Positions 51,301 to 60,026 of a DNA stretch of 64,000 nt are shown piece after piece. Under the pieces are notes generated by a model. That model saw only the letters and a list, made by a program, of their open reading frames with translations, had not been told where the DNA came from and ran no database searches. The stretch lies in NCBI RefSeq assembly GCF_001865015.1, contig NZ_MJGV01000079.1, positions 255,578-319,577 on the forward strand, written 5' to 3'. Within the stretch, counting starts at the first letter, position 1, and every line of letters begins with the position of its first letter. The stretch is from Curtobacterium sp. MMLR14_010 (GTDB lineage: Bacteria; Actinomycetota; Actinomycetes; Actinomycetales; Microbacteriaceae). Made by a program: the position numbers and the translations under genes.

Positions 51301-53024
51301 GGGCGCTCCCCGAGGACGGCCTGCACGTACTGCACCGGGGACTCGAGCGACTGGGCGGCGCGGGTCGCGTAGCCGTAGAGGGGTCCGGCGACGACGGTCA
51401 GGGCGACCGAGCCGAGCACCGCGACGGTGGTCACGGCGACCATCATGCGGGGCAGGCGCACCTTCTCGCCGTGTGCAGGGGACGGACGGGAGGCTCGCCC
51501 AGCGCTGGCAGCGTCGGTGACGGTCACCGAGCCTCTCCCCACTCGCTCGGCCGCCACGTCGCTTCGCGACGCGTCGGTACCGGCTCGGGTGGGCCCGGCC
51601 AGGACGGAGCCGTCGGTCTCGGAAATCGTGACCGGCGCCGGTTCCGGCGCGCGGAGTGTCTCGTGCGCCTCGGCGACGGCGGCGTGCGGGGCCGCCGGCT
51701 CCGCGGCGGGCTTCGGCCGCCAGAAGGCGGCGTCCCAGACGCGCATGAGTGCGTAGAGCGTCAGGAGCGAGGTGACGACCCCGGCGCCGATCGTCACGTA
51801 CGCCAGGGGACTGCCGTCGACGGCGGCGGCACGGAACAGACCGAGCTTGCCGATGAAGCCGGAGAACGGGGGGATGCCGCCGAGGTTGAACGCGGGGACC
51901 AGGTAGAGCGCGGCCAGCAGGGGCGCGGCCTTGAGCAGGCCGCCGAGCGACCGCGTGGACGTCGTCCCGCCGATGCGCTCCATCAGGCCGGAGACCAGGA
52001 ACAGGGTGGTCTGCACGACGATGTGGTGCACCGTGTAGAACACCGCGGCAGCCGTCCCCGCGACGGAGCCCAGGCCGACGCCCATCACCATGAACCCGAT
52101 GTGGCTGATGAGCGTGAAGGACAGCAGCCGTTTGACGTCCGTCTGCGACACCGCGCCGAGCACCCCGACCACCATCGTCAGGGTGGCCACGACGAGCAGC
52201 ACCCCGTTCAGGTCGGGGCTCGGGAAGATGATCGTCTCGAGCCGGATGATCGCGTAGATGCCGACCTTGGTCAGCAGGCCGGCGAACACCGCGGTGACCG
52301 GGGCCGGGGCGGTCGGGTACGAGTCGGGCAGCCAGAACGCCAGCGGGAACACGGCGGCCTTGATGCCGAACCCGATGAGCAGCATCGTGTGCAGGAGCAG
52401 CTGCACGTGGTCGGGCAGCCCCGCGACGCGCTCGCTGATCTGGGCGATGTTGACCGTACCCGTGGCGCCGTAGACCAGCCCGATGGCGGAGAGGAAGATC
52501 GCCGACGCGATGAGGCTCGTCACGATGTACGTCGTGCCGGCCCGCACGCGCTGTTCGCTGCCGCCGAGGGTGATCAGCACGTAGCTGGCCACCAAGAGCA
52601 TCTCGAACGCGACGTAGAGGTTGAAGAGGTCGCCCGCGATGAACGAGTCGAGCACGCCGGCGGCGAGCACCAGGTAGGTCGGGTAGAAGATCGTGACCGG
52701 GGCCTCGCTGTCGTCCGCGGCCAGGCCCTGCCCGATCGAGAACAACAGGACGACGAGCAGCACGCTCGCGGACACTGTCAGCAGCAGGGCGCTCAGGCGG
52801 TCGACGACGAGCGAGATGCCGTACGGGGCATCCCACCCGCCGACCTGCACCACGATGGTGCCGTGCTGATCGACGAGCACCATGAGCGTGGCGGCGACGG
52901 CCAGGGCGACGACGAGCACGGCGACCGTGATCGCGCGCTGGATCCGCTGGTGCCGGAGGAGCCCGAGGGCGACCGCCGCGCCGAGCAGCGGGACGAGGAC
53001 GAGGAGCGGGACGAGGAAGGTCAT
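51297..53024 (-). CDS. mnhD: Na+/H+ antiporter subunit D with an in-frame palindrome insertion
   Basis: 575 residues, about fourteen helices, homologous to complex I NuoN/M. VTIFYPTYLVLAAGVLDSFIAGDLFNLYVAFEML, the Lys-bearing GIKAAVFPLAFWLPDSYPTAPAPVTAVFAGLLTKVG and LLSFTLISHIGFMVMG hold proton-path residues. Before the last helix, where other MnhD proteins have a short loop, there is a Ser/Thr/Arg-rich stretch of roughly 60 residues (about 450-515). The family I element at 51485-51540 encodes residues 495-514 of it. The frame is intact and the last helix (MMVAVTTVAVLGSVALTVVAG) follows. Confidence 0.92.
   Translation of the reverse strand: MTFLVPLLVLVPLLGAAVALGLLRHQRIQRAITVAVLVVALAVAATLMVLVDQHGTIVVQVGGWDAPYGISLVVDRLSALLLTVSASVLLVVLLFSIGQGLAADDSEAPVTIFYPTYLVLAAGVLDSFIAGDLFNLYVAFEMLLVASYVLITLGGSEQRVRAGTTYIVTSLIASAIFLSAIGLVYGATGTVNIAQISERVAGLPDHVQLLLHTMLLIGFGIKAAVFPLAFWLPDSYPTAPAPVTAVFAGLLTKVGIYAIIRLETIIFPSPDLNGVLLVVATLTMVVGVLGAVSQTDVKRLLSFTLISHIGFMVMGVGLGSVAGTAAAVFYTVHHIVVQTTLFLVSGLMERIGGTTSTRSLGGLLKAAPLLAALYLVPAFNLGGIPPFSGFIGKLGLFRAAAVDGSPLAYVTIGAGVVTSLLTLYALMRVWDAAFWRPKPAAEPAAPHAAVAEAHETLRAPEPAPVTISETDGSVLAGPTRAGTDASRSDVAAERVGRGSVTVTDAASAGRASRPSPAHGEKVRLPRMMVAVTTVAVLGSVALTVVAGPLYGYATRAAQSLESPVQYVQAVLGERP
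51485..51540. repeat. Family I palindromic element inside mnhD
   Basis: GACGGGAGGCTCG (51485-51497) and CGAGCCTCTCCCC (51528-51540) match the arms of the intergenic copies with two changes in the right arm. The stretch to about 51600 shares further pieces with the core of the 102-bp copies (GCGTCGGT, GTGGGCCC). It is read through as protein. Confidence 0.8.
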
Positions 53025-53491
53025 CGGGATCCCTCGCGCTCGTCGGCGGGTGCTTCGTGGTGACGTTCATGGCCGTCGTCGGGCGTCGAGCCGGTGTCCG
53101 TGTCCGTGTCGATCTCGGTGTCGTCCTCGTCGGTCGTCTCGCCCCGTGCCCGGCGGATGGCGACGTCGGCCTCGTCGACCTCGACCTCGTCCGCGCGGGA
53201 CAGCGTCCACGAGCGGTGGATCAGCGCGAGCAGGAAGGCGCTGACGGCGAAGGTGATCACGATCGCGGTGAGGGCGAAGGCCTGGGGGAGCGGGTCGGTG
53301 ATGCCCTCGGCGGACTTCCCGATCGGCGGGTCGCCCGCGGCGCCGGACATCACGAGCAGCAGCAGGTTGAGCGCGTTCCCGAGCAGCAGGAACCCGAGCA
53401 GCATCCGCGTGAGCGAACGCTCGAGGAGCAGGTAGACACCGCAGGCGAAGAGCACGGCCATCGCGATGACGAGCACGAGTGTGATGGTCAT
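53021..53491 (-). CDS. mnhC: Na+/H+ antiporter subunit C
   Basis: 156 residues. Three helices with GVYLLLERSLTRMLLGFLLLGNALNLLLL and DPLPQAFALTAIVITFAVSAFLLALIHR are typical of MnhC, a NuoK homologue. The C-terminal 45 residues form an unusually long acidic tail (GETTDEDDTEIDTDTDTGST) absent from the compact family. It overlaps mnhA and mnhD by 4 nt. Confidence 0.92.
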   Translation of the reverse strand: MTITLVLVIAMAVLFACGVYLLLERSLTRMLLGFLLLGNALNLLLLVMSGAAGDPPIGKSAEGITDPLPQAFALTAIVITFAVSAFLLALIHRSWTLSRADEVEVDEADVAIRRARGETTDEDDTEIDTDTDTGSTPDDGHERHHEAPADEREGSR

Positions 53492-56370
53492 GCGGAGACC
53501 TCCTCGGGGTCGCGGTCGGCTTCGATCGTGTCGCGGGTGGACGTGCGGGAGTCCTCGAGGCGTTGCCGGTCGACCTCGGCGCCGAGGCTGCGCAGCACGT
53601 CGAGCACCAGGCCGACGACCACCAGGTAGACGCCGATGTCGAAGAACGTCGCCGTGACGAACTCGACGTGCCCGAGCACCGGGACCGTGGCCTCGAAGAA
53701 CTCCGAGTACAAGGCTTCCTTGCCGAAGAAGAGCGGGACGATCGCCGTGATCGCGGCCGTCGCGACCCCGAGCCCCAGGAGGCGGCCGGCCCGCACGGGG
53801 GCGGCGGCACCGAGTTCGGCCGGGCCACCGGCGAGGTAGCGGGCCGCGAGCGCGATGCCCGCGACGAGGCCGCCCGCGAACCCACCGCCCGCGGCGTTGT
53901 GCCCGGCGAACAGCAGGTACACGGACAGCACGATCAGGCCGTGGAACAGCAGACGGACGACGACGTCGAGCAGGGCGCTCCGGCCGGTCGGCAGCGCGGC
54001 GCTCGTCGGCAGCCAGGCGCGGGGCTCCCCGTCGCGGCGCTCGTCCGCGGACTCGGGCAGGTCGCGCAGGCGGGGCAGGGTGTCCTCGCGCGAGTTCACG
54101 AAGATCAGGCTCGCGACGCCGGTGGCCGCGGCGACGACGACCGTCAGCTCGCCGAGGGTGTCCCAGCCGCGCAGGTCGACGAGGGCGACGTTCACGACGT
54201 TCAGGCCGTGGCCGAACGAACTCGTCAACGCGGGCAGGTCCGGCCAGATCGGCGTCGCCGTGCGGGCCGAAGCGGCGACGATGACGACGATCCCCAGCGT
54301 CAGGCCGGCCAGCCCGGCGAACAGGGCCCGGAGCACCCGGAAGCGCGAGGGGTTCGCGGTGGCGATGCGCGGGGGGAGCCGGCGGAGGACGAGCACGAAG
54401 GCGATGAGCGTGACCGTCTCGACGACGAGCTGGGTCAGCGCCAGGTCGACGGCGCCGTGCAGGACGAACAGCACGGACATGCCGTACCCGGTCACCCCGA
54501 CCAGGACCGCCGCGGCGAACCGGGTCTTCGCGGAGAGCACGGAGATGGCGGCGATCGACATCACGATGACGACGGGGACCTGGCCCCACGAGTCGGCGAA
54601 CCGCACGTGGAACTCCCACGGGCCGCCGAGCACCAGGTTGGCGAGGGCGCCGGCGACGAACACCGAGAGGATGACCGTCAGGTAGTAGGGGAGCGAACCG
54701 CGCTGCACGAAGGCGGTCAGACCGGTCGCACCGTGGTCGAGCCCCCGCATCATCCGACGGTACGTGCCCGCGGCGCTCGGGGACCCGGCCAGGCGGTGCT
54801 GCAGGGCCTCGACGCGGGTGCGGGCGAGGAACAGGGCGACGCCGCCGAGGAGCGTCAGGGCGGAGATGCCGAGCGCGGGCTCCAGGCCGTGCCAGAGCGC
54901 CAGGTGCGGCACGGGCTCCCCGGACCGTGACGCGGCTTCCGCTGCCGGTTCGATCCCGTGGGCGACGACCGGCGTGAGCAGCCCGAGCGCGAGCCCGGCG
55001 AGGCCGAGGACCGACGGCACGACGCCGAGTCCGTGCAGCGCGTGCGGTTCGGTCTGCTCGACCCCGGGCTTGCGGCCGAAGGTGCCCCAGAGGAAGCGGA
55101 GCGAGTACGCGACGGTGAGGACGGAGCCGATCGTGACACCGATCAGCGCCACCCAGGCCCAGGCCGCACCGGGACCGTGCAGGGCCTCGACGAACCCGGT
55201 GAGCACGGCCTCCTTCGCGACGAAGCCGATCGTCGGGGGGATTCCGGCCATCGACACGAGGGCGAGCACCGCGACCGTCGCCAGCCACGGCATCCTCCGG
55301 CCGACCCCGCTCAGCTTGGTGAGCTCACGGGTGCCCGTGACGTGGTCGACGGTCCCCACGACCAGGAACAGCGTGGACTTGAACGTTGCGTGCGCGACGA
55401 GCAGCGCGACCCCACCGAGGGCGATCGCGGGCGTGCCCCAGCCGGCGGCGAGCACGAGGAACCCGAGCTGCGCGACGGTGCCGTAGGCAAGCAGGAGCTT
55501 GAGGTCGGTCTGTCGGAGCGCCCGGTACCCACCGACGAGCATGCCGAGCACGCCGAGGACCGTGATGGTCTCCCGCCAGCCCCCGAGCATCGCGAACGCC
55601 GGGGCGAGGCGCGCGACGAGGTAGATCCCCGCCTTCACCATCGCGGCGGCGTGCAGGTAGGCGCTGACCGGTGTCGGCGCGGCCATCGCGGCCGGCAGCC
55701 AGAAGTGGAACGGGACGATCGCGGACTTCGTCAGCGCACCGAGCAGCACGAGCACGACGGCGACCGTGACGACGGGCCCCGACGGCGCCTGCTCGACGAT
55801 GGCGGAGAGCTGCGTGGTGCCGGTGCGCACCGACAGGACGACCAGGCCCGCGAGCATCGCCAGGCCGCCGGCCGTGGTGACGACGAGGGCCTGCATCGCA
55901 GCGGCCCGGCTCGCCCGCTTGACCGAGTCGTGGCCGATGAGCAGGTACGAGAAGACGGTCGTGGCTTCCCACAGGATGAACAGCACGATGACGTCGTCGG
56001 CGATGACCAGGCCGTACATCGACCCGGCGAACGCGGTCAGGACGCCGGCGAACCGTCCGAGCCCCGGCTCTTCCGGGCCGAAGTACGACGCGCAGTAGAC
56101 GAGCACGAGGGCGCCGACCACGGAGACGACGAGCGCGAGCACCCACGACAGGGCGTCGACGCGCAGGGCCAGTGCGAGGTCGAGCTCCGGCACCCAGGTG
56201 AAGCGCTCGGTGACCCCGCCGTGCAGGGCTCGGTCCGTCTGCGTGACGGTGAGCACCGCGGCTGCGGCGGGTGCGAGGGCGGCGAGGTAGAAGACGCGGC
56301 GACCGAGGAGCGGCGTGAGGGCCGGCACCAGCAGGGCGACGACGGCGAACGCGACGAGGACGGTGACCAT
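53488..56370 (-). CDS. mnhA: Na+/H+ antiporter subunit A with fused subunit B
   Basis: 960 residues. The NuoL-like part (1-600) has ALRVDALSWVLALVVSVVGALVLVYC, the Lys/His proton-path helix KSAIVPFHFWLPAAMAAPTPVSAYLHAA and ATFKSTLFLVVG. The MnhA C-terminal domain (about 640-760) follows with GVTGYGMSVLFVLHGAVDLALTQ. The last 160 residues are an MnhB domain (LLFHGLIVLSVYLLFAGHNAAGGGFAGG), so A and B are one chain, as in many actinobacteria. It heads the seven-function operon; the ATG at 56370 follows GGAGGCGCCCC. The complex supports pH and Na+ homeostasis. Confidence 0.94.
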   Translation of the reverse strand: MVTVLVAFAVVALLVPALTPLLGRRVFYLAALAPAAAAVLTVTQTDRALHGGVTERFTWVPELDLALALRVDALSWVLALVVSVVGALVLVYCASYFGPEEPGLGRFAGVLTAFAGSMYGLVIADDVIVLFILWEATTVFSYLLIGHDSVKRASRAAAMQALVVTTAGGLAMLAGLVVLSVRTGTTQLSAIVEQAPSGPVVTVAVVLVLLGALTKSAIVPFHFWLPAAMAAPTPVSAYLHAAAMVKAGIYLVARLAPAFAMLGGWRETITVLGVLGMLVGGYRALRQTDLKLLLAYGTVAQLGFLVLAAGWGTPAIALGGVALLVAHATFKSTLFLVVGTVDHVTGTRELTKLSGVGRRMPWLATVAVLALVSMAGIPPTIGFVAKEAVLTGFVEALHGPGAAWAWVALIGVTIGSVLTVAYSLRFLWGTFGRKPGVEQTEPHALHGLGVVPSVLGLAGLALGLLTPVVAHGIEPAAEAASRSGEPVPHLALWHGLEPALGISALTLLGGVALFLARTRVEALQHRLAGSPSAAGTYRRMMRGLDHGATGLTAFVQRGSLPYYLTVILSVFVAGALANLVLGGPWEFHVRFADSWGQVPVVIVMSIAAISVLSAKTRFAAAVLVGVTGYGMSVLFVLHGAVDLALTQLVVETVTLIAFVLVLRRLPPRIATANPSRFRVLRALFAGLAGLTLGIVVIVAASARTATPIWPDLPALTSSFGHGLNVVNVALVDLRGWDTLGELTVVVAAATGVASLIFVNSREDTLPRLRDLPESADERRDGEPRAWLPTSAALPTGRSALLDVVVRLLFHGLIVLSVYLLFAGHNAAGGGFAGGLVAGIALAARYLAGGPAELGAAAPVRAGRLLGLGVATAAITAIVPLFFGKEALYSEFFEATVPVLGHVEFVTATFFDIGVYLVVVGLVLDVLRSLGAEVDRQRLEDSRTSTRDTIEADRDPEEVSA

Positions 56371-56513
56371 GGGGCGCCTCCTCGGGGTCGGGCGTGACAG
56401 TCCGGCTCTGGGTGGCTCACAGGCTACCGAGAGCCGGATGCACAGAACCTGTGCGGCCGGACAGGAAGCGCACGCCGTGGATCAGACTGCGAGCACCACT
56501 CTGCCCGCGCCGC

Positions 56514-57263
56514 CTACCGCCCGTACGCCCGCGCCGGGATCTGTGTCGCGAGCTTCCCGCCCGACACGTCGAGCAGTGTCCCCGTGATGTACGACGACGC
56601 GTCGCTCGCCAGGAACACGAGCAGGTCGGCCACGTCGTCCGCCGTCTCCCACCGCCGCAGCGACAGCGTGTCGAGGAGCCGGTCCTGCGCCTCGGTCGGC
56701 ATCGTCGCGAAGCCGTTCATCGCCGTCGGCACCATGCCCGGCGCGTACGCGTTCACGGTGATGCCCCACGGCCCGAGCTCCGACGCGAGCACCCGGGTGA
56801 AGGCCACCACCGCCGACTTCGACGCGGCGTAGGCGGCGCTCCCGACGCTCGGCACGATGGCCGCGAACGACGCCGCGTTGATGATCCGCCCGCGTCCAGC
56901 CGCCTGCATCACCGGGGCCACGGCCTGGCTCATCAGGAACGTCCCGCCGAGGTTGACGTCCATGCAGCGCCGCCAGGCGTCCCATTGCAGGTCGGCGACG
57001 AGCCCGTCGACGTTCACGCCCGCGTTGTTCACGAGCACGTCGATCGTCCCGTGGGGCTCCACGACCGACGCGATCGCCTGCTGCACGGACGCGGGGTCGG
57101 CGACGTTGCACACGACGTGTTCGAGCGGGAAGTCCGGGTCGAACGCCAGGTCGAGGGCGACGACGCGGGCGTCCTCGGCGGCGAAGCGGTCGGCGAGCGT
57201 CCGTCCGATGCCGCGCGCCGCCCCGGTGATGACGACCACGCGGTCGCGGAGGTCGAGGTGCAT
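56514..57263 (-). CDS. SDR family oxidoreductase (FabG-like)
   Basis: 249 residues: TGAARGIGRTLA, NNAGVNVDG, active Ser in NAASFAA and YAASKSAV, C-terminal GTLLDVSGGK. It is divergent from a second SDR gene that ends in a GntR-type regulator gene, 58 bp apart, and probably under that regulator. A sugar or sugar-acid dehydrogenase is likely from this context; the substrate is open. The ATG at 57263 follows AAGGAGCTCCCC. Confidence 0.88.
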   Translation of the reverse strand: MHLDLRDRVVVITGAARGIGRTLADRFAAEDARVVALDLAFDPDFPLEHVVCNVADPASVQQAIASVVEPHGTIDVLVNNAGVNVDGLVADLQWDAWRRCMDVNLGGTFLMSQAVAPVMQAAGRGRIINAASFAAIVPSVGSAAYAASKSAVVAFTRVLASELGPWGITVNAYAPGMVPTAMNGFATMPTEAQDRLLDTLSLRRWETADDVADLLVFLASDASSYITGTLLDVSGGKLATQIPARAYGR

Positions 57264-57301
57264 GGGGAGCTCCTTCTCGGCCGACGGCCATCGTCGGCGC
57301 C

Positions 57302-57316
57302 AATAGGCATACCATT
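57302..57316. promoter_or_regulatory. Candidate GntR/FCD operator
   Basis: On the minus strand AATGGTATGCCTATT is an imperfect palindrome around TGGTATGCC, the style of FCD-type GntR sites (TGGTATACCA). It lies between the two divergent SDR genes, 6 bp before the plus-strand ATG. Confidence 0.5.
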
Positions 57317-57321
57317 GCACG

Positions 57322-58092
57322 ATGACGACCGCGGGCGCGAGCACGGACAGCACGAGCACGACCACGACCACCGGACGCGTCCTCTGGGTCACCGGCGGCG
57401 GGAGCGGCATGGGCGCAGCAGCGGCCCGCACCGCCGTGGCGAGCGGCTGGACCGTCGTCCTCAGCGGCCGCCGCACCGACCGGCTGGAGCAGGTCGCCGC
57501 CGAGGTCCGGGCAGCGGGCGGCACCGCCGACGTCCTGCCGCTCGACGCGAGCGACCCGGACGCCGTCACGACCGCCGCCGCCACGATCGCCGAGCGGCAC
57601 GGCCGTCTCGACGGCCTCGTCCTCGCCGCGGGGCTGAACACCCCGGCCCGTCGCTGGGACGACCAGTCGATGGCCGACGTCCGCGCGGTCCTCGACACGA
57701 ACCTCACCGCGGTGCTCTCGGTGGTCGACGCCGCCCTGCCGGCCCTCCGCACGAGTCCGACGGGCGGCGTCGTGGTCGTCGTGTCCTCGTACGCCGGGTG
57801 GTCCTTCCAACCGGGGGCCGGCGTCGCCTACTCGGCCTCGAAGACCGCGCTCGGGTCCGTCGTCCGCAGCCTGAACCAGCAGGAGGCGCCGCACGGCGTC
57901 CGCGCCACCCACCTCTGCCCCGGGGACGTCGCCACGGACTTCCTCGACCAGCGCCCCCAGGTGCCGGACGCCGCCGCCCGCGCCGTGATGCTCACGCCCG
58001 AGGACATCGGTCGCACCATCGGCTTCGTCCTCGACGCCCCGGCGCACGTCCGCGTCGACGAGCTCGTGATCAGCCCGGTCGCACAGCGGTGA
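57322..58092 (+). CDS. SDR family oxidoreductase
   Basis: 256 residues. A Thr/Ser-rich tail precedes VLWVTGGGSGMGAAAA. LAAGLN stands where NNAG is usual, and the active Ser lies in VVSSYAGW and Tyr-Lys in YSASKTAL. Its stop overlaps the GTG of the regulator gene, so both are expressed together. With the divergent SDR it may catalyse two steps on the same alcohol or sugar acid (inference). Confidence 0.87.
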   Translation: MTTAGASTDSTSTTTTTGRVLWVTGGGSGMGAAAARTAVASGWTVVLSGRRTDRLEQVAAEVRAAGGTADVLPLDASDPDAVTTAAATIAERHGRLDGLVLAAGLNTPARRWDDQSMADVRAVLDTNLTAVLSVVDAALPALRTSPTGGVVVVVSSYAGWSFQPGAGVAYSASKTALGSVVRSLNQQEAPHGVRATHLCPGDVATDFLDQRPQVPDAAARAVMLTPEDIGRTIGFVLDAPAHVRVDELVISPVAQR

Positions 58093-58739
58093 TCTTCGAC
58101 CGCGTGCTCGACGGGCTCGGGCAGGCGATCGTGGACGGCACGCTGGCGACGGGCCACGCCGACAGCATCGACGGCTTCGTCCGACGCACCGGGGCGAGCC
58201 GCAGCATCGTGCGCGAGGCCACCCGCGTCCTCGTCGGCCTCGGCCTCCTCAGCGCCGGACGCCGGGTCGGCCTCCGCGTCCTGCCCCGCGAACAGTGGGA
58301 CCTCATCGACCCGCGCGTGGTCGGCTGGCGCCTCGCCGGCCCGGACCGGGACACCGCGCTCGCCGAACTCCGAGCCCTGCGTCGAGCGGTCGAGCCCGAA
58401 GCCGCCGCGGCCGCCGCGGACCGGGTCGCGTCCGCCTCGCACCCACCCGACGCCCTGGAGGCCCTGGTCGCCACCGCCGACCGGCTCACCACCGCGGGTG
58501 CGGACCCCGCCGCCTTCGTCCGGTCCGACCGCGAGCTGCACCGGAGCCTGCTGGCCCTGTCGGGCAACGCGGTGTTCGAGCGGCTGGCGCGCGTGGTCGA
58601 GCGGGCGCTGGACGAGCGCGCGCACCTCGAGCCCGACCCGGTCGACGTCGACCTGCACGTCCGGCTCGTAGAAGCGGTCGTGCGCGGGGACGCCCCCGCG
58701 GCAGCTGCGGCGATGCGCACCATCGTCGACCGCACGTGA
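58089..58739 (+). CDS. GntR family regulator, FCD subfamily
   Basis: 216 residues. A somewhat shortened winged helix (ADSIDGFVRRTGASRSIVREATRVLVGLGLL) is followed by the all-helical FCD ligand domain (LAELRALRRAVEPEAAAAAADR; then DRELHRSLLALSGNAVFERLARVV), which carries the metal-site Asp and His. FCD regulators usually answer to sugar acids. It probably represses both SDR units from the 58-bp gap between them. Confidence 0.87.
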   Translation: MIFDRVLDGLGQAIVDGTLATGHADSIDGFVRRTGASRSIVREATRVLVGLGLLSAGRRVGLRVLPREQWDLIDPRVVGWRLAGPDRDTALAELRALRRAVEPEAAAAAADRVASASHPPDALEALVATADRLTTAGADPAAFVRSDRELHRSLLALSGNAVFERLARVVERALDERAHLEPDPVDVDLHVRLVEAVVRGDAPAAAAAMRTIVDRT

Positions 58740-58834
58740 CCGCGCGCGCCTGACCCGCACGGACGATTGCACCCGCGGGTCCTGCGCGAGACGGGACCGG
58801 CCACCTGACGGGCGGCCGGGTGTCTGCCGGACAG

Positions 58835-58852
58835 GTGCCGAGCCTCCCGTCC
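58835..58852. repeat. Family I right arm near the sugar dehydrogenase gene
   Basis: GTGCCGAGCCTCCCGTCC matches the right end of the 4898 element. The left side (GACGGGCGGCCGGG near 58808) pairs only partly. It lies after the regulator gene, before the next promoter region. Confidence 0.6.
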
Positions 58853-58883
58853 GTGCCCTGCCGGCCCGCGTACCGTCCGCGAC

Positions 58884-60005
58884 ATGCGCACCCGGACCGC
58901 CGTACCCCTCGCATCGCTCGCCCTCCTCGTCCTGACCCTTGCCGGCTGTTCCGCCGGGCCCGACGCGGAGGACGACCGCTCGTCGCGGGGCAGTGCGACG
59001 GCTCCGCCGGCCCCGGACGACCTGGCGAGCGGTGAGGTGGTCCCCACGGGAGCCGTGACCGACGTCGCGACCGACCTCGAGGCACCGTGGTCCGTCGTGC
59101 TGGTCGACGACACCCCGCTCGTGAGCCTCCGGGACTCGGGGGACGTGCTCGAACTCGCCGAGGACGGCACCCCGCGCACCGTCGGCACGATCGACGGCGT
59201 CCGGCACGGCGGCGAGGGCGGACTGCTCGGCCTCGCGGTGCGCGACGACGACGAGCTCTACGTCTACTCGACCGGCGAGGACGGCAACCGCGTCGAGCGC
59301 TACCCGCTCACCGGCGACGCCGGCTCGTACGGACTGGGCGACCCGACGACCGTCATCGACGACCTGCCCGCGAACAGCTTCCACAACGGCGGCCGGATCG
59401 CCTTCGGGCCCGACGACATGCTCTACGTGACCGTCGGTGACGCCGGCGACCGGTCCGAGGCCCAGGACCGGGACGCGCTCGCGGGCAAGATCCTGCGCGT
59501 GACCCCGACCGGTGACGTGCCGGACGACAACCCGTTCGACGGCTCCCCGGTGTGGTCCCTCGGACACCGCAACGTGCAGGGGCTCGGCTGGGCGGACGAC
59601 GGCACGATGTTCGCGTCGGAGTTCGGGGAGAACGCCTTCGACGAGCTCAACGTCATCGAGCCGGGCAGCGACTACGGCTGGCCCGAGGTCGAGGGGACGG
59701 GCGGCACCGACCAGGGCTTCGTCGACCCGGTGCAGCAGTGGACGACGGACGAGGCGAGCCCGAGCGGCCTCGCGGTCGTCGACGACACCGTCTTCATCGC
59801 CAACCTGCAGGGCCGGGTGCTCCGCTCGGTGCCCGTGTCCGATCCGTCGACCTCGCGCGAGTGGTTCGCGGATGACTACGGCCGCATCCGCACGGTGCTC
59901 GAGGGCCCCGACGACACGCTCTGGTTCGTCACGAACAACACCGACGGCCGGGGCTCCGCCGGTGCTGGCGACGACCGGGTCCTCTCCGTGGGCCTGTCCG
60001 ACTGA
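58884..60005 (+). CDS. PQQ-dependent sugar dehydrogenase-like lipoprotein
   Basis: 373 residues. Lipoprotein signal with TLAGC, Cys at 22. A six-bladed GSDH propeller follows: APWSVVLVDD, GGEGGLLGLAV, NSFHNGGRIAFGPDDMLYVTVGD, GHRNVQGLGW and DYGWPEVEG, covering the active-site His and the cofactor loop. Soluble-type aldose or sorbosone dehydrogenases of this family oxidise sugars outside the membrane. The next two genes encode a reductase and a gluconolactonase, which fits a sugar-oxidation set. Whether the cell makes PQQ cannot be seen here. Confidence 0.88.
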   Translation: MRTRTAVPLASLALLVLTLAGCSAGPDAEDDRSSRGSATAPPAPDDLASGEVVPTGAVTDVATDLEAPWSVVLVDDTPLVSLRDSGDVLELAEDGTPRTVGTIDGVRHGGEGGLLGLAVRDDDELYVYSTGEDGNRVERYPLTGDAGSYGLGDPTTVIDDLPANSFHNGGRIAFGPDDMLYVTVGDAGDRSEAQDRDALAGKILRVTPTGDVPDDNPFDGSPVWSLGHRNVQGLGWADDGTMFASEFGENAFDELNVIEPGSDYGWPEVEGTGGTDQGFVDPVQQWTTDEASPSGLAVVDDTVFIANLQGRVLRSVPVSDPSTSREWFADDYGRIRTVLEGPDDTLWFVTNNTDGRGSAGAGDDRVLSVGLSD

Positions 60006-60026
60006 CGCGGGCGTACTGTCCGGGGC

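Noticed and set aside
50031..56370. Respiratory complex I (nuo) genes
   Set aside because: Subunits A and D resemble NuoL/N, but the set also contains MnhE, F and G and the A-B fusion, with no hydrophilic Nuo subunits, so it is a cation/proton antiporter.
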